From NCBI GenBank assembly GCA_030674185.1, contig JAPXFY010000026.1, forward strand, positions 51,116,746 to 51,180,745: a DNA stretch of 64,000 nt, written 5' to 3'. This DNA comes from Monoplex corrugatus (taxonomy: Eukaryota; Mollusca; Gastropoda; Littorinimorpha; Ranellidae). Numbering within the stretch: position 1 is the stretch's first letter; every line of letters begins with the position of its first letter. The notes below the pieces were generated by a model, which searched no databases, was not told the origin of the DNA, and saw only the letters and a list, made by a program, of their open reading frames with translations. Below are positions 25,601-39,215 of the stretch, piece after piece. A program made the position numbers and the translations under genes.

Positions 25601-28600
25601 CATGGTTCTTCCCTTGGAATGGACACTGGTCCATGCAGTTCTGGAGCCAGTGTGGGCAGCATGGTTCAAACCACAACTGGACCTCTTTGCCACCAGGTTC
25701 AGTCACCGCCTCCCTCTGTACGTTTCTCCAGTTCCGGACCCGGCGGCATGGGCTGTAGATGCTCTGTCCATTCCATGGTCAAACCTAATGGGCTATGCCT
25801 TCCCTCCGTTCCCCATTCTGAGGAAAGTACTGCGGAAGGCAAGGGAAGACTCAGCCACGTTGATCCTTGTGGCACCTCAATGGCCAGCCTAAGCATGGTA
25901 CCCAGAACTTCTGCACCTGTCCCATGTGCCGCCGCTAAAACTCGCGGTGTCGGGTCGGTCCCTCCTTCAACCCAGGTCAGGCATTCCGCACGGCAATCCA
26001 GAGGTTCTAAACCTTCACTCCTGGATGCTATGCGGGACTCGATGTCTTCATTAGGCTTGTCCCCGGCCGTAATCGGCCTTGTGGAGCAAGCTTACAGACC
26101 GGGTACACAAGGGGTGTATAATGCCCACTGGAACAGCTGGCTCTCTTGGTGCTCCTCAAATGCGGTGTCACCCCACTCACCCTATCGCTTGCAGTTGGCC
26201 AACTACCTCAGCTTTCTGTCGACCGAGAAAAAGCTTTGTCCTCCTCAGTGAAGGTACACAGGGCGGCCATCTGCACCACCATCAGTCAGTTGGGTGGTCC
26301 GTCCTTTGTGGACGACCCTCTACTGAGGGATCTTGTCAGAGGAGCATCTCTCCAGGAAGCCAGAACCCCCCGCCGCACCCCGGCATGGGATCTCTTTCTC
26401 ATCCTCTCATCCCTGAGACTCCCTGAGACTCCCCTCCTTGCAAGCCCATCAGGGAGTGTTCTCTCAAGTTCCTCTCCTTCAAGACGGCCTTTCTCATCTC
26501 TCTCGCGTCGGGGAGGCTCTGCAGCGAAGTGCACGCCCTTAGTCGACTCCCCGGGGATGTCGCTTTCAAACCTGATGGCTCGATGTCTCTCCGCCTACTC
26601 CCAGAATTCTTAGCTAAGAACCAGTCGCCAGGTTCTCCCTCTCCGACCATCTCCATTCACCCCTCACGTCTATCCTTGCTCCGGACGACGCGGATCGCAC
26701 GCTCTGCCCTGTTCACGCCCTGTGAGTGTACGGAAAGCGGACGAAATCTTCTCGCCAGAAACAGCGCCACCTTTTTCTCTTACAACGAAAGCTATAGGAA
26801 GGACATTAGATGCACGTCCATCTCTCTATGGCTGAGGAAAGTCATCAAGGCTGCGTATGCAAGGTCGAGCTCAGAGCTAGCTGTCTTCTCCCCAAGGCCC
26901 CATGAGATCAGAGCATGGGCTTCTTCGCTGGCAGTCACCCACAATGCCAGCATCCAGAGTGTCCTAGACGCCGCGTACTGGCGTTCTCCGGGCACGTTCA
27001 TTCAGTTTTACCTGTGTGACGTCTCCCGTCTGCGCGAAGATGGATCCAGGGGTATAGCTTCCGCTGTGGTGGCTCAACACCCCATCTCGGCCACACACCC
27101 TGACTCCTACCATTCTTCCAGGCGTTAACCAGGTAAGCCCTCCATCCGGATAGTGCTATTCTGCATTTGTGAGCCACGGTATAGTATGTGTAATTGAAAG
27201 GAAATTTTCCTTCTAAAATTAGGTTTAATCTAACATACTTACCGTGGCTCACGCAGAGTCCCTCCCGTCCTCCCGGCCTTCCTGGTTCCTTCCATTCACA
27301 GTCAGGGTCTAGGTCTCCTCGAAAAGAGGAAGAGCACATGCGCATGCGCAAGACATGGGTACTCTCAGAGTTACGGTCCCTTCGGACTTTGTTACGAGGC
27401 AGAAATGGCAAACCGCTGCCGCTAGTTGCATTTGTGTGCCACGGTAAGTATGTTAGATTAAACTAATTTTAGAAGGAAAATTTCCTTTTTTGGTAACATT
27501 CACCATCAAATCCAACTTCATAATTTTTTCTGCGAGTAAAACCAGAATGAACCTGGGAAAAAACTCTTTCTGTGAGTACTTCATTGTATGCACAATGCCA
27601 AAAAAATGATTCCTTGAAACAAAAAAAGGTAATTATATTATTAATTGATTTCTTTAGTTAGTAACTATCGAAAATTGCAAGAGTTACTTTCCTTGACATG
27701 GAATTTCATAGTATGGTTCACGTTGGGTGACGTGGGGTATATGGATTAATAAGGTCAAATACCTGGGAACGGTCATTTCATCAGACGGCAGATGCACATC
27801 GGAAATAGCTGGCAGAATTGGCCAAGCCAAAACAGCGTTCAACAAGATGACAAGCATTCTTACCAACAAATGCTTATCGATTAACATCAGAAAGCGAGTC
27901 CTTGGAATGTTATATAGAACCAATACTGTTGTACAGATGCGAGATGTGGACAGTCAGCAAGCAAAGCCAGAGCAGATCGAGGCAGCCGAGATGTGGTTTC
28001 TCAGAAGAATGATGAGAGTTCCATGGACAGCAAAGAAAACAAACGAGACAGTCTTGATGGAGGCAGACACAAGTCGATCACTGATAAGGAAGATTAGGAA
28101 AAGACAAGCAACATTTATAGGCCATTTTATGAGGAAGTGGGATTTGGAGCACCTGGTCACAACAGGAAAGCTGGAGGGAAAGAAGAGCACTGGGTAGACC
28201 CAGGGAGAGAATGCTGGACGGACTTGCAGAGTGGCTGGGGATGGAGAGGGTGGGGGAGATGCTGGGGGCAACGAGAGATAGAGATGGTTGGAAGTCCATG
28301 GTCACCAACGCCATGCGGCAGGGCACCTGATGATGATGATGATACTGTGCTGGAGCAGTCTGCTGACCTATGCTTTACTGCCTGTCCCAGTTTTACAGAA
28401 AAATCATTCCGAATTGGCCATCGCAACCTTGCTTCCAGACCCTGTGTTACAAACCTCTGCTAGGTCTTTTTCCTCACTCAGACCTTCTTCGTCTCCTGAG
28501 GTCTGGATTTGTCGTGCACACACTCAGCTTCTTAAGCTTCATGTGTGCCCACAACAAACCTTGGCAACTGAAGTCAGTTAATGATGTCAGTTATTAACAA

Positions 28601-31600
28601 AGCACTAGCCAAGGAAAGAGCTTTGGTCGAACTTCAGTTTCATACTACAGACAAAAGGGCATGGTCCCTTTCCAATTAGAAAGGGAAGCACATTGTTCTA
28701 CATAGTCTACTAACAGTCCAGGCTTATCCCTTAGCATGCTCATAGGCTACCATTCAGGTATTTCTTTTACCTGTTCACAACTACAAAGCACATCTTTATC
28801 TGCTGCTTCTCAGAGTTGGTGTTATGGAATTTGAAGCCTTGAGCTCTCTTCCTCCTGATCTTCTCATCCTCAAGACTGCCTTCCTAGAAGCCTTACTTTG
28901 TAGCAGGGAAAGACATGTAGTGGCAGTCCAACAGACATAGGCTTCCTGAAGGACGGTTCTATTACACTTCCATTTCTTTCAGAGCTCATAGTCAGGGCCA
29001 GGATCCCTGTCCTTTCCTGAGACAAACAAGCTACCCTCTGTCCTCCATTTTGGACAGGTGGAACCAAGACTGAAAGCAGTGCCTGGTCCAGTGCCTTGAT
29101 TCTTTCACTGCCAAGTTTCCCCAGAAACAGCACTCCTCAGTGCCAGCACTCCTCAGTGCCAAGTATATTTTGGGCTGCCAGTTTTGCAGCGCAGTATGCA
29201 TTTTTAAAAGCTTGTATCTCAAAGACTATTATAAATATTTTCACTTGTTTTTTTGTTGTGTAAAGGGCAGATGATGTATTTATATATGAATGTTGCTTAT
29301 GCTTATGTGCTTGATTGATTATTCCACAGATAATCTTACTTTAAAGAAAAGCAATTTTTTTTCATACGGTTTATTAGTTGTACTACTGACCTTATTTCGT
29401 GAGTGGTGCGCCAGATATCATTATAATAAATGAGGAAAAGCAATGGAAAATCTACACACAAAGTCAGCTGTCTGCTTATTCTACTCGGAGTGGTAGACAA
29501 TGCATGTCGATTTGCAGCCATTTTGGAGAAAACGTGATGTAAATTCCGACTGTTAACAAAGTCACACTTCGGCATTACTGCAGAAAAACTAGGTCGCTGG
29601 GTAAAGTTTAAAAATAGCACAGTCACTTGCATTCACCAGCGGAGCTGACAGAAGCTTTGTACAAACCCGCGTGAAAAGTTATCATTTAGCATGACCCCTC
29701 CAAGTCGCACAAATGCAACCATGGCGGTTGTACGGGAAGTCGCTTGATTGCGACCATGGCAGGAAAAGAGTTCAGCACTACCCAGATAGAGCTGCAGAGC
29801 GCTTTGTTCTGACCGTTCCAAAATTTTCAGGTGATGTTGGGTTCATCGAGACAGAAAATTTCAGGCTATTGACACTTCTGTGACTTTCAGTAGAAAACTC
29901 CCATGAATGTAATTTTGGAGCTCACTGGCACATTGACAGTCCCTTTTAAAGCTTTACCTCAGGGATGTCAGAACAACCAGAATTGATGGGGCTTTTCTTT
30001 CTTAGCATTTAAAATGATCATACAATCCAGTCTGAACCACTTCAACTGTAGAGGCAACATTTCCTCCAATCTTTAAATTGTGCTTACAGTCTGACATGGT
30101 ACAATATAGGAAGCATAGGCAGTAATTTTATCTAACTACAAGTTGAGATGTATACTTGCTAGATTCAAACTCCCACTCATCCATTCCGCTAAGTTACCTG
30201 ATTCCCAGTGGGCCTGCAACTTGAATTTGGCCTTCAGAATGGTATGAGCAGGTCTCTCTCGAGCACATGCACGCACATAGGGGTTGCTAGGGGTTGGAGC
30301 ATGAGACCTGGCAGGGCTTCTGTAGGTTTGTCCCTCTGTGTTAGCTCCTAAAAATAACTGAGACAGGTCAGTCGTACAGAGCCATAACGCTTTATAAATT
30401 ATAGTCCAACATCATAGTGCTTTTACAGTCTAACATGGTAAGTGCAAAGCCAAATGGGTGTTTACATAAAATACTGATATTTCAGATATTTTATAAGAAA
30501 AACCAAGAAGTAGTAGAAACATCTTATTTTGAACCTGAGACATTTTGTTATTGTTTTAGGAGAAAATTGTCTTGATTTATCATAAAATTGGACTTAAACT
30601 GATAATTGAATTCCAGTTTACTTGTAAAATAAAATAAACAATTTATAAATCAAGTGTTGCAGTAAGGAAGCATAACGGTAATTCAACTGAAAAATTAAAT
30701 AGACCAACCAGAACTGGTTTTTTTCTTCCTGGAAGCTTGCCTTTTTCATTCAAGATACGCAGATGTAATCATGGCACAGACAGATGTGTAAGAGGCAGGT
30801 TTGGTGGAGAGGTAAAACGCTTGCCCTCCAGTCTGATGATTGCATGAGTTGCATGGGTGCAGGTAGCAACTTTAGTGAGGGTGATCACCTGTCTGTCCAG
30901 TTGTGAATGGGTACCTGACTTTCTCAGAATTGGGGATAGAGCAGCCCTCCATGAGGATGCCGGGTCTCTTAAATAATATTTCCTCCCTATGAAAATTATG
31001 TGCCAAAAACTCCCTCTTTTTTTCTGTCGCCCTCTTTGTTTATGATTTGTTCCCTAGCTTTATGGCATCTCTTCCTTTCTCATTTTCTGCTTTGTTGATT
31101 CAACACCTTATGTTTAACCTGGTTTCACCTTTATGTTTAAAATACGTACTTTCTGTCTACTAGGATTGGTAATTGGGTACATACCATGATTGCGGTTCTG
31201 CTCTATAGTAATCAAATTTTCAGTTCTAAGGATATATGGCAATTTTAGGTATTGCAAGCCAGTTTTTTTTGTGTATGTTTCTGTTTATTTACTTATGTGT
31301 ATGCATTTGTATTCATGATTCTTTTTTTAAATCCCAAAGATGATAAAATGGCCAATGCTAGGGGCATATTCATAGATTATTTGCAGAAATAAAATCGTGT
31401 TTGTAATTTTTTTCTTTCTTTTCTTCACCTCCTCCACATCCAGGGTCATCGATGTGTGTGTTTTGTTTGAGATGGTTACAGCCCTGATATGGCTCTGAGC
31501 AGCCTGGGTTTTAAACACAACAGCAATAATAATTATAATAATAAAGTGAAGCAGGGAGATGAGATAACGCCATTCTCAAATGCCAGCCCCAAGAAAGGTT

Positions 31601-33218
31601 GAGGTCTCTACCACCTCACTCATTTGTGACTTCGGGGTTAAGGGGCAACCTTTACCTTTGAATTTATAAGAAATAGTAACCATACAGGCTTGAAGGTAAA
31701 GCAGAGCAGGAGAGGAAATGGATGCCACTTCAGATGCTGGCCCCAAGAAAAGTTCAGGTCTCTGCCTTGCTCTTTACAGCTTCAGGGTTACAGGATAGCC
31801 GTTATCTTTCAACTTGTAGTTGTAACCCAACAGGCTTGACAGAAGTATGTTGCTTCCTTTTAAACAAGTTGTATACATTATGATTTGCTGATAAAATTTT
31901 ATACAGTGAAATTGAAGTTGCTGTTTTACCAGATGCTAACAGGAAGAAGAATATTGACTTTCAGTAGACCTGTTGAAACCACTGAGCACTCGGTCCAGCA
32001 ATTTAAGATACAAAACTGACTTGACATGTATTTTGTTTCCCAGCCTGTTTGCTTGCTTGCTTGCTTTTTGGGAGTGGACAGGCCGAACATGTTCCCTATG
32101 CACGTTTTATTCAGTTGTGTTAAGGTTAATGTGCTGTTTTCCAAAATGTACTGTGTGACATTTGTGATACAATTTTATACTATTTTTATACTATGGTCAT
32201 TTGGTGGAATCTGTAATGGAAAGATAAATAAAATCATACTTTGGCCTTGACCAAATGGCATCTTTGGTGATCTATTTTCCAGTTTGCTGTGAAAAATCGG
32301 ATAAACAGAAGTAAATACTCGGTCAGTTTGTAGGGAACAGTTCGCGGAATATCTGATGATTTGTTTGATTGTGGTTTAGCTTCTTATGTGAAGCTGTCTG
32401 ATAAGAGACAGTGAAGAGTTACTCTCTGCATTTTCAGATCATAGGTTGGGCTCTAGTGTGATATTATGTAAAGAGTAAGCTACTTGCGAAATAATAGTAG
32501 TAGTAATTATAATAATGATAATAATGATAATGAACCATATACACGCACATTTCTCTGACAAAATTCAGTGTAAGTCTTTATGCACTTTGCGGATGACACA
32601 ATTGTGTCATCTTGCACTATCGTATCATTTACACAAGATGATAACAACCCTACACATGCTTATACATGCATATAAACACATCCATGTATGAATATGTACA
32701 CACACTCACACACACACACCAACACACACACACCACACCAACACACACACACACATATACATACACACACACACACACCATTCATGCTGTCTCTCTGTCC
32801 TCCTGTGCACTGCTTATTTATTTGACCAGTTTTATTGGTAACAGAAAATGCATGGCAAGGTTTCATTGTAACAGTGTGGTGAATTGTTACAAAGTTACAA
32901 AGAAGAAAAGAAAAAAGAAAAAGGTGACCCCTGACTTGATGTGGACCAGAAGTGTGCATACTTTGATTGCAGGTGACAGAGAAGATGTTAGCGGACAAAT
33001 TAAAAGTGGCAGAGAACACTGTCAAGATGGATGCTCCTAAGCCACCTCGACAAACTAAGGTAAGGGTGAAACTTGTGGACAGGCAGCACTAGGCAAGTGG
33101 TTTGTGATGACATGGTTGGAATTTGGGTAGAAGTCAGGGGTTTATGACAAGTCACTGAGATTACTGAACATGATGTTTTGGAAGAGCTTGGAGACCAGGC
33201 CACAATGGAGTGAGCGAA

Positions 33219-33253
<35 letters not shown>

Positions 33254-36200
33254 ATTTGTCGTTTTCTGTCTTTATTTCCGTTTTTTTCTTGTCTGTCTTT
33301 GCTGTCCAGTTCTCTGTCTTTGCTGTCCAGTTCTCTGTACTGCTTGAGTGGGCCACAAAGTCCATGACAAATTTTGACAATACTGTGATGATGATTCTTC
33401 AAAAGGGATGTTAATGATGCTATGGAGTTCAGTTTAAATTGAGAGTATGTAACATAGCTACATTCTGTCTTGCTTTCATATTTTTATCTAGAACGCACGA
33501 GGATCGCTTCCATCAGACCACACGGCATGTAAATGTCATTTCTGCAGTGATTTCCCAACTAATCCAAAACTGTACTTACTAGCTCACCAGCAGAACAGTT
33601 CCCTCAGCTGCACAGGATTCAGCATAACACAGCATGTCTAATCACGAAGAAAAGAAAGCACGATCATGTAACTCTGTTACTCAGCGATCTTCACCGGAAA
33701 CCAATCGAATCTTGCTGCCGGTGTAAAACTCCAAGTCATGCGTTTGACCATTTTGAGCTTTACCACCATATTTTTCGGATCGCCTCTGCAGGTATCAAAC
33801 ATCACATTATAACTCATCAGTGAAGTGGTTAGTGCAGGTGAAGTGGTTAGTGCAGTGTACTGACTGGAAGGTTGTAGGTTTGAATCCCCATCAGTCCCAT
33901 CAAAAATTGTTGTGGGATTTTTCAGCTCCAGCTGGCTCCTACGCAGAGTTAAGTGTGCTATGGGCTTATTGGGAAGACTGGGACCACACAGTCGAGTCTC
34001 ATCCACTTCATAGATGTATCATTGAGAGTGTTGATCGTATGTCTGACCAACATCACAGGTGTCTGCATCTCTAGGTCAGGTTAATGCCAGGCTATAATAT
34101 GATAGTAAGCATAGAGTACAGCCCTAAGACGTAGTGAAATCCTTGTTGGAACTCCATAGCATCATGATTGTCACCTTCATCGTCATCATCATCATTCATT
34201 GCATCATAGAATTGGGAGCGAAAAAAACTTTTCCCAGGTCAGGAGACTAATCACTTTGCTATTACAATTGGTGGCACAATTTTCATGTCTGTGACAATGT
34301 AGGCATGCGGAATGTCAGTATTTTTCAACGTTACAGTGCTATTAAACAGAAAAATTTCTTTACCACTTTGGGAGGAAGCTGGTGCATAGGCTTAGCGAGT
34401 CGAAGGGTTACTCTTTAGAAGGAAGCTGGTGGATAGACTGAGGGAGTCAAAGGGTTAAGACTGGGAAATGAAAATGCCTGTAAGCTTGGAGATGGTGATT
34501 TCACTTTGTACAGGTTGTGAGTGGCAGCAGTGAGAAGATAGTGACAAAGACCGCAGAAGCCAGTGCTAATGTCAAAGTGATCCAGAAACCGGAATCCACC
34601 AAAGAGAAGTCTTCGTCACTCCAGCAAGTGTCAGATCTGAGCAGCAAGCCTGAGCACATCCAGCTGCCTCCCAGCTTCAAGGATCCTATCTTCGGAAAGG
34701 TAGTGGCGTTTGAATTCTTTACAAATTATGGGGTGGGCTGGGCTGTGGTTTACTTTACTACTTTGTTAACTGTATGCTTAGGGCTGGGTGTGGAGAGGGT
34801 GTTAAGAACATTGTATAAATGGAAACTGAGAGTAGTTCATTTTCACATTGAATAAAGAAAAATGGCAAACACCTTGGTCGATGTGCATTTTTGTTGTTGA
34901 GTATAGTGATTTTAGCCATGCTTAGGCTATGATTGTCTCTTGATTGGAGCGAATGGGTTGGTTGTAAATTGCCTGTTGACTTATGGCTGTGGCTTCCTAG
35001 GAGTTGTGAATGGTTGAGCGTTTTATGCCAGGTTGCTGACTTACAGAGTGGACTTAATCAATGCAGGGTACCGAAATCCAGCTGACCTTTGGCTTTGACA
35101 CATCTTTGGAGACCATTGACAGTCCGGATAGTGGCCCCAGCCTGGCAGAGGCTCGTGATGAGAGGAGTGAGGTGAATTATGTCAACTCTGCTGGCCCATC
35201 CATTACTTCACCCACTTCCCCTGCGACACAGGATCTCAACTCTAAGATTGCTTCCTGCAAAAATTGTTGGGAATTGCCTACTGTCTTTGAACAAAAGTAA
35301 GTGTCTAGACAGTAGATATGTTTTATGTGTGTATGTGGCCAAAAAGCTATGAAAGGAAAAACAAGAGCCATCTTCAATGAGGTAAATGTTGGTACCACCT
35401 CAAAAGTAACTGCATAGGCTCCTATAGTGTGGGATGTAAAGTATTTGGACATTTTGTGAATCGGAGGTAAAGGAAATGTGAAGAAATGAAGCTGAAGAAT
35501 GTTGAAGGTTGTCGCACTGTTTTTGTTTTGTTTATGGTTGGTTGTGTGTTGTTTGTATATTCTAAGCTTGCCATGGTATACTTTTTGTTTTCTTTCGTGT
35601 CTGTGTAGGTTGGTTTGTGTTTTCTGTTTTTGTTCTTGTTTTGTTTTGTTTACTTGCATGATTCATCATAGTGTTTTCTGGTATTGTAATATGTGGATAT
35701 GTGACCTGCTTTCGCAAAAAAAAGATGTTGAATTTTGGTCACACACACACTGGAAAGAGCAGAAAAAGATCTTTCTGATGATATAAAACAAAGTGTGTTG
35801 TAACAAAAAATATGGAAGATGTGCTTGTTTACATCCAGCAAATAGCAGAACGGCCATTTTGAGAGAAATGACCTTGGAAGTTAAAATAGTTTGTCAAAGC
35901 GTCAGGGTTTGTTCACACCAAAGAAAGTCCATGCAAGCATTCTGAGTGGGCTCTTTAAATATTACATAATGAGTCAAGAGCATGAAAATGGACACTCTCC
36001 CAGTTGCATTGCTATATAAAATATTAGGGCTCTGTAAGGGATTCAGTGGTGGCTGGTATTGAAAAAGTAACCTGTTCTGACATGATTTTCTGTTCGAAAT
36101 TGATCAGTAAGTCACAAAAAAGGCAAATTAAAACATTTATGGTGCAAAAAATGGAAGTCAGCTCAAACTTGTGTTGAAAAATGGCCTAGCAAAGTGCCGA

Positions 36201-39135
36201 TGTGAAAATCTCGTTTCACCCAGACAGATCCCCACCACTGTTGTCCGCTGCTTGGCCAAGCGTGACTTCTCTATCATTTCATATGAGCAGGTCACGCGCA
36301 TGTGTGTGTGTGTGTGTCACTTATTTAAGTCATCCACAATTTTTTCGAAGGTTAACAGTAGACTGTAAGAGCTGTAATAAATGAGATATTTAAATCATGT
36401 TGATAGACATTGATTGGTGAGGCTTTTTGTGATGTGATTATTTTTTTTAAAAATGGTGGCTGGTTGTGTTTTCTTTTTCTTCTTTTTATTTTTTATATTT
36501 TTTATTTAAGATGAGATGCATGTCATTGCAATGTAGTTGAAATTGTTCTGTCAACAGACAGATACAAATATAAGATACAAAATCCATACGCGAGGACCTG
36601 GAGCAGGCCAGCTTATGGGGCTCATATGCAGACTTGAGGCTTGTGCCATGATCATTTTGGATCTTCTCCATCACATGGCACCTGTGGCATCAGTGCATAT
36701 GGAATCCATTCCGAGTGGAGAGACGTCATCTGGAGAAGCTGAGACTGATGGGATGCACATTGGCAGTTGGTGGGAGGGGAGTGTTTGTGATTTCGAAGTT
36801 AATAGTATAATAGTGTTGATGTGATGCTGTTTGTAATTTTCGTTTACATGTGATATGTTTAAAAATGAAGTGTTTTTTTTTTTCTAAGATAGTAAGATCA
36901 GTTGTGCAGTTTCATGATGAATGACTTTGCTGCTGGCAATACTCGTTACCAGGTCCAACAGCCTGTCCAGCACAAGCTCCCTGGCACATCGCTAAGTGTC
37001 AGCGCTACCAGCACCATCACAGAGAGCAAAGGTGCCAGCACCGTGCCCTCCTTCACCACATTCACCACCACTGCCCAGGTGTCTGTTACCAACGCCCCAT
37101 CCCCATCCCCCATGATGCACGTGGCCATGGACAAGCCCAGTCTCTCCCCAGTGGCGTCTGACAACATGTCCTTTGCCTCTGCTTCTGACAGGAAGGCTGA
37201 CAACCTAGTGTTTGCCTCCACAGCTGAACACAAAGAGAGCATGGTGTTCACCCCATCCGCTGAACGGAAAGACAGCCTGGTGTTCACCCCATCAGCAGAA
37301 CGGAAAGACAGTCTTGTGTTCACTCCAGCCACAGAGAGAAAAGACAACATATTCACCTCGGCGGCAGAGAGGAAAGACAACATCTTCACCCCAGCTGCGG
37401 AGAGAAAGGACGACATATTTGCTGGTGCTGCTGAGAGGACGGACAACATTTTTACTCCTGCTGCGGAGAGAAAGGATAACATGTTCACGGGAGGTGCAGA
37501 GAGGAAGGACAGCATTTTTGCTGGAGCTGCAGAGAGAAAGGACAACATCTTCACCCCAGCCGTGGAGAGAAAGGAGAGCATGGTATTTGTGCCCGCTGCA
37601 GAAAGAAAGGGGGAAAGCATGGTGTTTTCCCCTGTGTCCGATCGCAACACAGAGAACAACATGTTCGTGGCCAGTGGGGACAGGAAAGGGGACAGCATGG
37701 TGTTTGTGTCAGCCGTGGACAGGAAAGGGGATGTTCTGGACAACAAGCCTGCCAACCTGGACACTGTCACCAGTCACCATGGCATCTCTGAACCCTCCAA
37801 TGTCTGCAAGGTAAGGACGCACTTCTTGCTTGCCTCTTCTTTTCATCCACCATTTATCTGATTCATTTTTAATTTCTATTAAGATGTTTTGCTTTGGTTT
37901 GACCACTGTCTTTCTGTGTTTGATAAGTTTTAGTTAGGTTTTGCATGAAAAATTTATTCCAAATGCTTCTTGTTAAAAGTGGCTGTTGCTGTCCAGGAAG
38001 CATTTTTGTCAGGAAATGATATAAGTGCAATATCTTGCGTTCTGTACAGGAGTGTACATTTTGGCAGTAGAAGCCATCATGGGATCAGTTGTCTTGATTT
38101 TGAACTGGTTATGGGGAGTATTGGGAAAATAGAGATAAGTTGGTTGCAATTTGGCAAATAGTTTTTATTGTTGGTGTCCTCCCCCCCCAGTTGTTAACAG
38201 TAGGTTGGTGGTTCCACTCCCCTCTTTTTGTTGTTGTTGTTGTTGTTTGCAAAGAAATCCAATAGTTTTACTGTTAAAAGTGGGTTGACGTCTCCCCCCC
38301 TCCCCCCCCCCCCCCCTTTGGTTTTTTATATATTTTTTGTTATGTTGTAAAGAAATACACTTGTTTTGTTTCTGTCTGGTTTTGTTTATTTGTTTGAAAG
38401 ACATTTTTTGTTTTCCTTTCTATTAACAGATGTCCCATTCTTATTTGGCAAATGCATCTCGCTTAAAAGGCATTGCTAAGTTGCCTGCCTTTCAGGTGCG
38501 GCCCCAACAAGTGAGGCCCATGGAGAACATAGGCGAATCGAGTCAGAACATGTCGGCATCCAACCTGGGCAGTAGTATGTCAGCCTCAGCTTCCTCACTG
38601 ATGTCTTCCTCAGTGCCAGCAGTACCCAGTCCTCCTATCCTGATGGCTCAGGGTCAGCCCTTCCAGCCCTTCCTGCCTGCTGCTGCTGCCTCCCAGCTAA
38701 TGCCACAGGAGACCAGGGTAGGATAGACATAACCTTGTCTTTGCTGTCTTATTTTCCTCCTCTGTGTGTGTGTGTGTGTGTGTAAAATAAAGTTGCAATC
38801 AAGAACTTAGATGGTTCTGTTCCATATGAGTATGCAGTGAAAAGTGCTAATGTGTTATAATGCAAAAAGAAACATGGTGAATTGGAAGCAATATTTTTCA
38901 GAATGCTCTTTAATACATGTGTGCATGTGTTTTAGATAAAACATTCACACACTTCACTTGGAAAACATGGAATTTCCAGTATGGTATCTTTTTCTGTGGG
39001 ATGCCCCTTTGTTGTTGAGCTGATGGTATCTCTGTACTTGGAAGCACACAGCTGGGTTGAGTGAATGTTTGGATAAATTTTTAGCAAAATCAGTTTTCAT
39101 AATCTAATTCTCTCTCTCACTGTCTCACACAACTA

Positions 39136-39215
<80 letters not shown>

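Larger units (their letters stand above)
23705..27490 (+). mobile_element. DIRS-type tyrosine-recombinase retrotransposon, decayed
   Basis: The order is gag C-terminus, reverse transcriptase, RNase H, the DIRS-specific domain after RNase H, then tyrosine recombinase, then inverted terminal-type sequences (27168-27490). At least four frame breaks. GC-rich (about 58%), in sharp contrast to the AT-rich intron around it. The 5' terminus and the start of gag are missing. DIRS elements replicate through a circular intermediate and integrate with a tyrosine recombinase rather than an integrase, so no target duplication is expected. Confidence 0.9.

Noticed and set aside
29633..29821. Minus-strand small gene at 29.6-29.8 kb
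   Set aside because: Short frame with no splice partner, promoter or recognisable motif.
32666..33040. Open frames over CA tracts at 32.7-33.0 kb and 55.1-55.7 kb
   Set aside because: Encoded proteins are almost pure TH/CV dipeptide repeats from CA/GT microsatellites.
33884..33896. tRNA gene (B-box-like gtttgaatcccc)
   Set aside because: No acceptor stem or cloverleaf can be drawn; the surrounding sequence is a SINE with a duplicated head.
34514..34855. 34514 exon reading through its donor as a terminal exon
   Set aside because: The frame stays open past 34699 to 34855, but the extension has no family-like content, and the in-phase 35067 exon carries a conserved-looking IQLTFGFD segment.
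36537..36824. Additional PRRC2 exon between 36540 and 36800
   Set aside because: An open frame exists but it has no suitable acceptor/donor pair in the needed phase and its residues do not resemble the neighbouring exons.
36946..37770. 274-codon minus-strand open frame
   Set aside because: Exact antisense of the ERKD repeat exon; repetition of one stop-free unit explains its length.
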